Assembly: GCF_042648145.1 (NCBI RefSeq)
Contig: NZ_JBHRWV010000001.1
Span: 62,001 to 126,000, forward strand
Direction: 5' to 3'
Length of the DNA: 64,000 nucleotides
DNA from: Salinicoccus sesuvii
GTDB taxonomy: Bacteria; Bacillota; Bacilli; Staphylococcales; Salinicoccaceae
Shown here: one piece after another, positions 8,117 to 15,321 of the stretch
Position numbering within the stretch: position 1 is the stretch's first letter
Layout of the letters: the number at the start of each line of letters is the position of its first letter
Translations under genes and position numbers: made by a program
The notes under the pieces: generated by a model
The model's input: only the letters and a program-made list of their open reading frames with translations
What the model was told of the DNA's origin: nothing
The model's database searches: none

Positions 8117-8572
8117 ATGAGCATGTCTTGTAGATATTCACTGTCGCACTTTTTCTTTACAATTCTAGTACCGATACTACTTATGGCAGGCGCCTTAGTG
8201 TGGGGTGTATTTGACATCTACACTAACGGTTCTGCACCATTAAATACCTTGATACTCATCGCCATGCCTTTCATGTTGTTCGTATCTATTATTGGTATAA
8301 ATAACCCTGCCAAAGTAATTATAAACGAAGAAGGTATAACCCTCTCATTTGGCTGGGTTAAGCACAGCTATAAATGGAACCAAGTGATAAGTGTCAGAGT
8401 AAAGGACTATGCCTATATCGGTAAATTCTATTTCTCAATTGACGGTCCCAACCGATTTTTTGGAGGAAGATACTGGATTTCAAGTAGCATGTCAAATTCA
8501 CAACAGTTGAAAGCAACACTGCTTGGGCTTGCTGAGGTGAAACAGGGCCAGGATGTGGAGTGTAATTTATGA
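8117..8572 (+). CDS. Small two-span membrane protein with PH-like C-terminal domain, function unknown
   Basis: 151 residues from ATG 8117. ATG 8123 is equally possible and has the better RBS spacing (AAGGAG at 8108-8113). Two membrane spans (about residues 10-34 and 42-60) are followed by a beta-rich region (about 66-150: NPAKVIINEEGITLSFGW, KWNQVISVRV). That shape recalls the bacterial PH-like domains of YcxB/YdbT-type proteins. I do not recognise it as a named family. It sits between EIIB and the alcohol dehydrogenase and overlaps the latter by 4 bases, so it is part of the operon. A membrane-associated accessory role to the permease is a guess. Confidence 0.75.
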   Translation: MSMSCRYSLSHFFFTILVPILLMAGALVWGVFDIYTNGSAPLNTLILIAMPFMLFVSIIGINNPAKVIINEEGITLSFGWVKHSYKWNQVISVRVKDYAYIGKFYFSIDGPNRFFGGRYWISSSMSNSQQLKATLLGLAEVKQGQDVECNL

Positions 8573-9597
8573 AAAAGAATGTCTACTATGGCAAGGATGA
8601 TTTTCGGATGGAGGAGCTAGAGAGTGTAGAAATTGGGGACCGAGAACTTCTACTTAAGATGATGTGCTGCGGTGTATGTGGTACAGATGTTCATAAAGCA
8701 ATTGATCAAACAGTGTCGACTCCCACAGTCCTAGGGCACGAAGTGTCAGGCATTATAGAAAGGACGGGTAGGGAAGTCAAAGATTTCAAAGTCGGGGACA
8801 GGGTCTTTGTTGCACATCATGTGCCTTGCTATAGTTGCGAGCAGTGCAGGAAACATAACTACTCATTATGCCCACAGTTCAAGGCCACAAACTTGGATCC
8901 AGGTGGATTTTCAAACTATATCATTGTGTCCGATAAGCATATACACAGCACCATGGGCAAACTACCCGATGGCGTTAGCTACGAAGAAGGGGCACTGGTA
9001 GAGCCTGTTGCGTGCTGTCTGCACGGGTTCAGTAAAGTAGACCTCGAGCCTGGTGATAATGTACTTATCATGGGTGCTGGACAAATCGGTATCATTCAAT
9101 CTCAAATAGCTAGATATAAGTTGGCTAATCAGATTATAGTCAGCGACGTCAATGACTTCCGGCTCGAGAAAGCATTAATGTTCGGTGCGACCAACACAAT
9201 TAACCCATCCAAGCAGGATATCCATAAAGAGTTGCTTATGATGACAAACGGTCAGGGGATCGACTTGATAATCATATCTGCAGGTATAAGCACGCTACTG
9301 AATGACGCAATGAATCTGATTAAACGCGGGGGACAGATTCTGGTGTTTGCACCTTTCAAGAAAGAAGATGTTCAGATTCCTGCTTTTAGATTTTTTGAAG
9401 ATGAAATCAAAGTAGTCGGCGCCTATTCCTCGACTCCACTCGATTATGAGCCAGCACTAACAATGATAAAAAACAAAGTGATTAATGCCCAAGCAATGAT
9501 AACGCATAAATTTCCATTGGAAGAGCTGGAATCTGCCATTCGTAGTGCCCACGATCCGGGCGAACACTCCCTGAAAGTGGTTATAACTGGATATTGA
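8569..9597 (+). CDS. Zinc-dependent medium-chain polyol(-phosphate) dehydrogenase
   Basis: 342 residues of the MDR superfamily. Catalytic zinc ligands are Cys37 (GVCGTD) and His57-Glu58 (GHE). The structural zinc is held by Cys87, Cys90, Cys93 and Cys101. The Rossmann motif is MGAGQIG, with NAD preference suggested by the acidic residue in VSDVND. Closest in build to GatD/sorbitol dehydrogenase-type enzymes that oxidise a secondary hydroxyl of a polyol or its phosphate. ATGA overlap with the preceding gene. With EIIABC directly upstream, the natural reading is oxidation of the polyol phosphate formed on uptake. No kinase or aldolase is present in the operon to complete a tagatose-type route. 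Confidence 0.9.
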   Translation: MKKNVYYGKDDFRMEELESVEIGDRELLLKMMCCGVCGTDVHKAIDQTVSTPTVLGHEVSGIIERTGREVKDFKVGDRVFVAHHVPCYSCEQCRKHNYSLCPQFKATNLDPGGFSNYIIVSDKHIHSTMGKLPDGVSYEEGALVEPVACCLHGFSKVDLEPGDNVLIMGAGQIGIIQSQIARYKLANQIIVSDVNDFRLEKALMFGATNTINPSKQDIHKELLMMTNGQGIDLIIISAGISTLLNDAMNLIKRGGQILVFAPFKKEDVQIPAFRFFEDEIKVVGAYSSTPLDYEPALTMIKNKVINAQAMITHKFPLEELESAIRSAHDPGEHSLKVVITGY

Positions 9598-9611
9598 AGG
9601 AGGGTCACATT

Positions 9612-10295
9612 TTGGAAGCACACAATTCAACAATTAGGAACGTACTTCTGTTGAGTACAAATAGTGAATTAAGTGAAGCTTTTCTCGATCATTATACGAG
9701 ACAAGATTTGATTATATATCATCTCTATACAAATGGGTTTTCGAAGGAAGTTGAGTTAAGTACGGTCACTACTCGTGGGACAACTTCGCTTTTCAGCATA
9801 CCGCTTGATGACTACAGGCATATTTATAAAAGTAATATTCTACTTGACCATGTTAAAGAGGTAGACCTGATTCTAAATGCTAATAACTTCAAACTGAGTA
9901 AGGGAATTCAAGATACATCACTCGGTGACTGGCAACAAAATACAATCATCAATCTAACACTCCCCTATGTAGTTATAAAAAAACTGTATAGAACCTTGCG
10001 CAAAAGCGGTATCAAATGCGTATTAAATATTTCTGCAGTAGATGCAACGAAGGGTGACCAAGGTGACGCAAGTCACTGTGCTACCAACTCAGCACTCGAG
10101 TCGATGAGTACAGCTCTGTATAAAGAACTGTCACCAAACGGCTTTAGGGTCAATTGTCTGCGTTTTGATTTCGAGCGTGCTAATACTTCCAGTATCAGTA
10201 CGCTGATCAGTACTACAACGTTCCTATCGTCTCCTTTATCAAAACACATCAATGGACAGATTATTAATGTCGATGACACGATATTCATCGCATAG
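9612..10295 (+). CDS. Degenerate short-chain dehydrogenase (SDR) homologue, predicted non-catalytic
   Basis: 227 residues from TTG 9612, with AAGGAGG at 9597-9603. TTG 9594 precedes that RBS and is rejected. The whole SDR fold can be followed, ending with the family-like NGQIINVDDTIFIA tail. The glycine-rich cofactor loop is lost (LLSTNSELSEA where the intact neighbour has VIGGVSGIGRD), the NAG motif reads NANNF and the YxxxK active site reads H155-CAT-N159. The frame is intact, with an RBS and tight spacing to the next gene (13 bases), so it is maintained as a protein rather than decaying. A scaffold or regulatory partner of the intact SDR at 10309 is plausible. Confidence 0.8.
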   Translation: MEAHNSTIRNVLLLSTNSELSEAFLDHYTRQDLIIYHLYTNGFSKEVELSTVTTRGTTSLFSIPLDDYRHIYKSNILLDHVKEVDLILNANNFKLSKGIQDTSLGDWQQNTIINLTLPYVVIKKLYRTLRKSGIKCVLNISAVDATKGDQGDASHCATNSALESMSTALYKELSPNGFRVNCLRFDFERANTSSISTLISTTTFLSSPLSKHINGQIINVDDTIFIA

Positions 10296-10308
10296 AAAGG
10301 AGAATACT

Positions 10309-11073
10309 ATGCAGGGAAAAACTGAGAATGTTGTTGTGATTGGTGGGGTTTCTGGTATAGGGCGAGATTTTGTAGTCGACCGTCTAAGCAAAGGAGATCG
10401 TGTGGTCGCTACCGATGTGAATTCAAAAGCTGGAATGGAAATGATAGATGATTTAAGCAATTCTAACCTTCACTATATTCATCACGACGTCACTTCAGAA
10501 GAAATGACAAAAAGAGTTTTTCAAGAAATCACGCACCATTTCGGAAATATCGATGTTCTTATCTGTTCAGCCGGTATAACAATGAAGAAAAATTGGGATG
10601 AACTGGATCTTGAGCAGTGGGAGCGGACGATGAATATCAATCTACTGGGACTCTTCAATAGCGTAAAAGGGGCGATACCGCTTCTTCTAAAAAGCTCCAA
10701 GAGCAAAGTCGTCATCGTAGGTTCTGGATCTTCATTCACGGGCTCAGGTGGAGGTGTTCATTATGCCACCTCTAAGGGGGGTGCTATAGGACTGATGCGT
10801 GCAGTGGCACAGGCGTACAGCGAAAAGGGTATCCATATCAACCTAGTGGCACCTCGGGTTATTGAAACACCTATGATTGATACGCTCTACCCCACACAAG
10901 AAAGTAGAGAAGCATTACTTCGTTCCATACCAGTGGGGCGAATGGGGACTTTAAAAGACACAACGGAAGCAATAAACTTTCTATGCTCTGACGCCTCAGA
11001 CTACATACAAGGACAAGTATTGTTTTTGGACGGTGGAAGGACACATTTGAAAAGTAGGGAGATGTTGCAATGA
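10309..11073 (+). CDS. Short-chain dehydrogenase/reductase (SDR), catalytically intact
   Basis: 254 residues from ATG 10309, with GAAAGGAG upstream. Longer in-frame starts back to 10252 lie inside the previous gene. Classical SDR: cofactor loop GGVSGIG (residues 12-18), an acidic NAD-selecting residue in ATDVNS, CSAG (86-89) in place of NNAG, and the catalytic triad of Ser in GSGSSF, Tyr152 and Lys156 (HYATSKGG). The C-terminus is QGQVLFLDGG. A polyol or polyol-phosphate dehydrogenase is the likely role. It may supply the sorbitol-6-phosphate-dehydrogenase-like step that the glucitol operon lacks. The stop overlaps the next ATG by 4 bases. Confidence 0.9.
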   Translation: MQGKTENVVVIGGVSGIGRDFVVDRLSKGDRVVATDVNSKAGMEMIDDLSNSNLHYIHHDVTSEEMTKRVFQEITHHFGNIDVLICSAGITMKKNWDELDLEQWERTMNINLLGLFNSVKGAIPLLLKSSKSKVVIVGSGSSFTGSGGGVHYATSKGGAIGLMRAVAQAYSEKGIHINLVAPRVIETPMIDTLYPTQESREALLRSIPVGRMGTLKDTTEAINFLCSDASDYIQGQVLFLDGGRTHLKSREMLQ

Positions 11074-11354
11074 ATACTATTTTAGTCGCAACAAGTACGT
11101 CGGAAAACAAGATGAATACAGTGGCGGATAAGATCAGAAACTATTGTCGTACTGACAACATAGAAGCGGAAGTCTTAGCCTCTAACGTTTACAAAGTCAA
11201 TCTCAAAGAAACCGCCCCCGAAGTGATTGTAATTTTAGGACAGAATGTACTTGAAACGGACATACCTATAGTGGACGGTGTCCCTTTTATGACGACAATT
11301 GGTGAGAAGGAGGCCTTTCAGCAAATAAAGTCACACTTGGATGGTCAAGGTTAG
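11070..11354 (+). CDS. EIIB-like protein lacking the phosphorylatable cysteine
   Basis: 94 residues, the same length as the EIIB at 7820. It aligns without gaps at the N-terminus: MNTILVATSTSENKMNT against MKRILVACGTAIATSTV. Cys8 of the P-loop is Thr8 and the following Gly is Ser, so it cannot carry the phosphocysteine. Frame, start and length are intact. Last gene of the operon, overlapping the SDR stop by 4 bases. A role as competitor, sensor or structural partner of EIIC is possible. Confidence 0.8.
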   Translation: MNTILVATSTSENKMNTVADKIRNYCRTDNIEAEVLASNVYKVNLKETAPEVIVILGQNVLETDIPIVDGVPFMTTIGEKEAFQQIKSHLDGQG

Positions 11355-11394
11355 GCGGAAAAACGGGGTAATTGAATATATTTCTATAAACTAG

Positions 11395-11447
11395 ATTGCT
11401 ACTTAAAGAAGAGAATTTAATACTTCTTAGTAGCAATTTATTTTTTT
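11395..11447 (+). terminator. Terminator of the galactitol-type PTS operon
   Basis: Interrupted stem ATTGCTACT / AGTAGCAAT (11395-11403 and 11429-11437) extended by AAGAAG / CTTCTT (11406-11411 and 11423-11428). A T-rich tail runs to 11447. Confidence 0.85.
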
Positions 11448-11466
11448 AATAATTTTCAGAAATCTA

Positions 11467-11495
11467 TTGACATTCACTTGGAAGCGCTTTATTAT
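11467..11495 (+). promoter_or_regulatory. Promoter of the glucitol PTS operon
   Basis: TTGACA (11467-11472), 17-base spacer, TATTAT (11490-11495). The architecture is nearly identical to the promoter at 5806-5834. Confidence 0.85.
11479..11492 (+). promoter_or_regulatory. Weaker cre-like site at the glucitol promoter
   Basis: TGGAAGCGCTTTAT agrees with the cre consensus at 11 of 14 positions. Its AGCGCT core lies in the same place relative to the -10 box as in the first PTS promoter. Confidence 0.5.
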
Positions 11496-11541
11496 TTACA
11501 TAAGTTCTAAGAGAGAACGATTGTAAAAGGAGGCGGTCGGG

Positions 11542-11913
11542 ATGCAGACATGGATCTTCATCGGTGCGGTTTTTGTAGCACTATGGGTGATGCAATTTGT
11601 AATGACACATTTCCAGATGAAGAACTATTACAGCACCATCAGTGAGATGAGTCGAAGAGGTTCAGGGTATCTAGGTGTTGGTGTCAGTAAGAAACGGTTT
11701 GGAAAAGGTGTTGTTACGGTGCTTGTAAGTGATGAGCACGACGTTGTAGTGGATGCTAAAAAAATGAGTGGTGTAACGGTATTCTCAAGATTTGAGAGAT
11801 ACTCCGAAGTAATCGGTGAGAATCTTTCTTCATTACTTGCTTTTAATACAGACCCTCAAACACAGCAAGCACTGTCCAAGGCAGTTGAAAAAATAGAAGT
11901 AGAGAAAAAATGA
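11542..11913 (+). CDS. gutM: GutM/SrlM-type glucitol operon accessory protein
   Basis: 123 residues. One N-terminal membrane span (about 4-20, WIFIGAVFVALWVMQF) is followed by the family's soluble domain, with MSRRGSGYLGVGVSKKRFGKG and VVDAKKMSGVTVFSRF. The GutM family always accompanies glucitol PTS genes and was described in enterobacteria as an activator of the gut operon. Its membrane anchor makes a direct DNA-binding role doubtful, so the mechanism is open. GGAGG lies upstream of the ATG. First gene of the glucitol operon. Confidence 0.88.
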   Translation: MQTWIFIGAVFVALWVMQFVMTHFQMKNYYSTISEMSRRGSGYLGVGVSKKRFGKGVVTVLVSDEHDVVVDAKKMSGVTVFSRFERYSEVIGENLSSLLAFNTDPQTQQALSKAVEKIEVEKK

Positions 11914-11926
11914 CAGGAAGTAGGTT

Positions 11927-12466
11927 ATGACCATGGATTTTATTGTAAGAATTGCTGAAGGTTTCATCGGCATGTTCGAAGCTGGCGGAGAAACGTTTAT
12001 CGGTATGGTTACCGGAATCATCCCGCTTTTAATCGTTCTGATTACTGCGGTGAACGCTGTAGTCAAATTCGTTGGAGAAGAACGGGTCGCACTATTTGCC
12101 CAGAAGCTTACCAAATACTTTATTTTCAGATATACGCTGTTTCCATTGCTCGCAGTATTCTTTCTGACAAATCCGATGGCCTATACGTTCGGGCGATTCC
12201 TGCCTGAAAAGCAGAAACCGGCATACTATGATTCAGCGGTATCCTTCGTTCATCCAATTACTGGACTGTTTCCACATGCGAACCCGGCCGAGCTCTTTGT
12301 ATACCTGGGTATCTCTGCTGGGTTGACGACCTTGGGTCTGTCGCTTGGGCCGCTTGCCATCATGTACTTCGTGACTGGACTGATCGTCATCCTGATCAGA
12401 GGTGTCGTCACAGAGATGATTACAGTAAGAATGATGAAAAAACAAGGATATTTAGACGAAGAATAG
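11927..12466 (+). CDS. srlA: PTS glucitol/sorbitol EIIC component
   Basis: 179 residues, the usual size of SrlA/GutA. It has about four membrane segments and the family blocks AEGFIGMFEAGGETFIG, NPMAYTFGRFLPEKQKP and HPITGLFPHANPAELFVYLG. It forms half of the membrane channel for glucitol, the other half being the EIIBC protein encoded next. ATG 11927 has AGGAAG upstream. ATG 11933 is an alternative two codons in. Confidence 0.95.
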   Translation: MTMDFIVRIAEGFIGMFEAGGETFIGMVTGIIPLLIVLITAVNAVVKFVGEERVALFAQKLTKYFIFRYTLFPLLAVFFLTNPMAYTFGRFLPEKQKPAYYDSAVSFVHPITGLFPHANPAELFVYLGISAGLTTLGLSLGPLAIMYFVTGLIVILIRGVVTEMITVRMMKKQGYLDEE

Positions 12467-12478
12467 GGGGTCTACCAT

Positions 12479-13489
12479 ATGTATAGAACAGTCAGAATTT
12501 CAAAAGGGTCAGGAGGCTGGGGAGGTCCCCTCACCATTACGCCAAGTGACGATAAACCTTACGTTGCATCAGTGACTGGCGGCGGCATTCATCCTTTGGC
12601 GCAACATATTGCAGATGAGACGGGAGCAACTGCCGTCGACGCTTTCAGCACAAAAGTAGATTACGATGAAATGGCATGTGTTGTCATCGACTGTGGTGGC
12701 ACAGCGCGGTGTGGTATATATCCGAAAAACGACGTTATGACCATCAATGTCCATGGCACAGGACCTTCAGGGCCACTTATGCAGTTTATCAAAGAACATA
12801 ATTTCGTCTCGGGTGTTAAAAACCATAACATCGAAGTGCTGGACGGTGAGTCCCGTGCACAAGAAGAGTTGCCTGATGCACCAATTGCTGGCAAGAAAAC
12901 TGCGCAAGAACTGAAAACAGAAGCCAGACAAAAGGTTGCACAAAATTATAAAGAACCGAAAAAAGCAAACTTTATTGAAAAAATTGGCCGCGTCATGGGA
13001 GGCGTAGTCAGCGTCTTCTATCAAGCTGGCCGTGAAACAATCGATCAGGTCATTAAAAATATCCTACCATTCATGGCTTTCGTTTCCATGCTGATTGGTA
13101 TCATCACCTTCACAGGCATTGGTGATGTCATTGCCAACCTTGTTACACCACTTGCTGGTAACATAGGCGGGCTACTGATTCTCTCGATTATCATTTCTCT
13201 GCCGGTTTTATCTCCTGTACTTGGTCCTGGGGCCGTTATTGCGCAAGTGGTCGGTGTCTTGATCGGTGTTGAAATCGGTAAAGGAAACATTCCTCCGGAA
13301 ATGGCCCTGCCGGCACTGTTTGCCATCAACCCTCAAGTCGGTGCAGACTTTGTCCCGGTTGGATTGACACTTGGTGAAGCAGAGCCTGAAACAATCGAAG
13401 TCGGTGTGCCGGCAGTCCTGTTCTCGCGGGTCATTACTGGTCCCGTCGCCGTACTGATTGCATTTGCATTGAGTTTTACAATCTATTAG
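12479..13489 (+). CDS. srlE: PTS glucitol/sorbitol EIIBC component
   Basis: 336 residues. The N-terminal EIIB domain has KGSGGWGGPLTI and the phosphocysteine Cys72 in IDCGGTARCGIYPKN, the same position as in E. coli SrlE. A charged linker (about 125-165) leads to a hydrophobic EIIC part (about 175-336) with GIITFTGIGD, SPVLGPGAVIAQ and PQVGADFVPVGLTLGEAEP. It phosphorylates glucitol or a related hexitol during import. Start ATG 12479 follows GGGGGT. Confidence 0.95.
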   Translation: MYRTVRISKGSGGWGGPLTITPSDDKPYVASVTGGGIHPLAQHIADETGATAVDAFSTKVDYDEMACVVIDCGGTARCGIYPKNDVMTINVHGTGPSGPLMQFIKEHNFVSGVKNHNIEVLDGESRAQEELPDAPIAGKKTAQELKTEARQKVAQNYKEPKKANFIEKIGRVMGGVVSVFYQAGRETIDQVIKNILPFMAFVSMLIGIITFTGIGDVIANLVTPLAGNIGGLLILSIIISLPVLSPVLGPGAVIAQVVGVLIGVEIGKGNIPPEMALPALFAINPQVGADFVPVGLTLGEAEPETIEVGVPAVLFSRVITGPVAVLIAFALSFTIY

Positions 13490-13511
13490 GAATCAAGGAG
13501 TGTCGAATTGC

Positions 13512-13874
13512 ATGGAAAAACTAAGATCAACGATCGTCGAGCTTGGAAAAGAGTGGGAGATGATGAAGGAAGGCGACATGCTTATCCTCTTTAATGAAAC
13601 TGCCCCACAAGAATTGAAAGATATTGCGGTCATCCACAACGGTTCAGGCGTCGCTGAACCAGTGGCTGCCGGAGATTATATGCATTTGGGTGATACATCG
13701 TTTGAAATCCTCTTTGTGGGAGATGTCGCCAACGAAACTTTGCGAGACCTTGGACATGCGACCTTCAATTTTAACGGGGAAAGCCATTCCGATCTCCCGG
13801 GCACTGTCTGTCTTGAAAAGAAGGAGATTCCTGAACTTCAGGAAGGCCAGGAAATTGTCATTAAAAACAGTTAA
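13512..13874 (+). CDS. srlB: PTS glucitol/sorbitol EIIA component
   Basis: 120 residues from ATG 13512, with AAGGAG at 13495-13500. The in-frame GTG 13500 overlaps that RBS and is rejected. EIIA-Gut family: phosphorylated His42 in AVIHNGSG, and the conserved FVGDVANETLRDLGHATF and PGTVCLE stretches. It passes phosphate from HPr to Cys72 of EIIBC. It ends 14 bases before the SAF-domain oxidoreductase gene. Confidence 0.94.
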   Translation: MEKLRSTIVELGKEWEMMKEGDMLILFNETAPQELKDIAVIHNGSGVAEPVAAGDYMHLGDTSFEILFVGDVANETLRDLGHATFNFNGESHSDLPGTVCLEKKEIPELQEGQEIVIKNS

Positions 13875-13888
13875 TCAAGGAGGATGTC

Positions 13889-15184
13889 ATGTTAGGAGTA
13901 AATAGAGAGTTAAAGAAATTGCAAGAGAGTGGAAAGTACATTGGAGTCGGTCTGGTCGGAGCAGGCCAGATGGGAAGAGGAATGATTTCTCAAATTGCTT
14001 CGATGCAAGGTATGAAGGTCGTGGCAACAGCGGATATCAATCTTGAGAGCATTACATCAGCCTATAAACATGCTGGCATTGAAGCCTCTGACATCGTTGC
14101 AGCTGAGAACAAGGAAGAGGCCGATCAGGCCATCTCCGAAGGGAAAAGCGTTGCGTTGACAGATGCCAGTCTCATGAGTGGATTGGATGGTGTAGATGTA
14201 GTGGTCGATGCGACAGGCGTGCCTGAAGTAGGTGCATCAGTTGCCATCAGTGCAATTGAAAACAAAAAACACATCGTCATGCTAAATGTGGAAGCTGACA
14301 TTACTATCGGTTACTACCTCTATCAACTGGCTGAGGAGAATGGTGTCATCTATACAGGTTCTGCAGGAGATGAGCCAGGTGCCATCATGGAACTCTACGA
14401 CTTTGCCGATGCACTCGGATTTGATGTCGTTGCTTTAGGAAAAGGTAAAAACAATCCTTTGAATTTGGCAGCCAACCCGGATAGCGTCAAGGAAGTGGCA
14501 AAAGAGAAGGGATCCAGCCCGAAAATGATCGCTTCTTTCCAAGACGGTACGAAGACCATGGTCGAAATGAATGCTGTTGCTAATGCAACCGGATATGTTC
14601 CAGATATTCCAGGGATGCACGGATTTTCCGGTGGGGTGAAAGATCTGCCTGAAATATTCAAACTCGAGGCAGACGGTGGCAAGGTGCAGAACAAATATAT
14701 TGTTGAGTACATCAACGGTGTCGCTCCAGGTGTCTTCATCATCATCGCTTCTGACAAGGAAGAAGTGAATGCGGAGCTCAAGTACTTGAGCATGGGGCCT
14801 GGACCAAATTATGTCCTCTATCGACCGTATCACCTGACGAGCCTTGAGACCCCGCTATCCATTGCGAAAGCATATCTGAGCGGTACACCGACCATTGCGC
14901 CTTATAAGGGAATGGTTGCTGAAACAGTGACAGTTGCCAAAACGGACCTCAAACAGGGAGATCATCTCGATGGTATCGGTGGCTACACGGTCTACGGTCA
15001 AGTCTACAAGTATGAGGAGGCCAAAGCACAAGATGCATTACCTATTGGGCTTGTGAACAGCAATCTTGTACTGCAACGGGATGTAAAACAAGGAGAAGTT
15101 ATCACCTACGCAGACGTTAAGGGTGGGGAATCCTCACTCATCTGGGAACTCAGAAAGAAACAAGACGAATTGTTGAAAAATTAA
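13889..15184 (+). CDS. NAD(P)-dependent oxidoreductase with C-terminal SAF domain (homoserine-dehydrogenase-like fold)
   Basis: 431 residues. The N-terminal Rossmann domain has VGLVGAGQMGRGM (residues about 20-32) and VVDATGVPEVGA. The middle catalytic part contains YTGSAGDEPGAIMELYDFAD and GKGKNNPLN. A SAF-like domain covers about 345-415 (GMVAETVTVAKTDLKQGD, LVLQRDVKQGEVIT). Members of this family are often linked to sugar-alcohol PTS genes in Firmicutes. The substrate is not known to me. Here it is the last gene of the glucitol operon, in place of the usual SrlD-type sorbitol-6-phosphate 2-dehydrogenase. It may act on the phosphorylated hexitol or on a derived aldehyde. GGAGG lies upstream of the ATG. 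Confidence 0.85.
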   Translation: MLGVNRELKKLQESGKYIGVGLVGAGQMGRGMISQIASMQGMKVVATADINLESITSAYKHAGIEASDIVAAENKEEADQAISEGKSVALTDASLMSGLDGVDVVVDATGVPEVGASVAISAIENKKHIVMLNVEADITIGYYLYQLAEENGVIYTGSAGDEPGAIMELYDFADALGFDVVALGKGKNNPLNLAANPDSVKEVAKEKGSSPKMIASFQDGTKTMVEMNAVANATGYVPDIPGMHGFSGGVKDLPEIFKLEADGGKVQNKYIVEYINGVAPGVFIIIASDKEEVNAELKYLSMGPGPNYVLYRPYHLTSLETPLSIAKAYLSGTPTIAPYKGMVAETVTVAKTDLKQGDHLDGIGGYTVYGQVYKYEEAKAQDALPIGLVNSNLVLQRDVKQGEVITYADVKGGESSLIWELRKKQDELLKN

Positions 15185-15203
15185 ATATGACCCACTACAC
15201 TGG

Positions 15204-15233
15204 ACAAGGCTGCTTTAGGCAGCCTTGTTTTTT
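15204..15233 (+). terminator. Terminator of the glucitol operon
   Basis: Perfect 10-bp stem ACAAGGCTGC / GCAGCCTTGT (15204-15213 and 15219-15228) followed by a T-run. It marks the right edge of the catabolic island, just before radA. Confidence 0.93.
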
Positions 15234-15321
15234 GCGCTATCCCCAGAATAGAAGCTATAACTATATATTTTCTTCCAGAAAATATATAATAGTAATAATT
15301 ATATTTATGGAGGCCTGTTTG

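Noticed and set aside
9612..10295. Calling the degenerate SDR a pseudogene
   Set aside because: The frame is complete, with a good RBS and operon spacing. Only active-site residues are changed, so it is listed as a coding gene.
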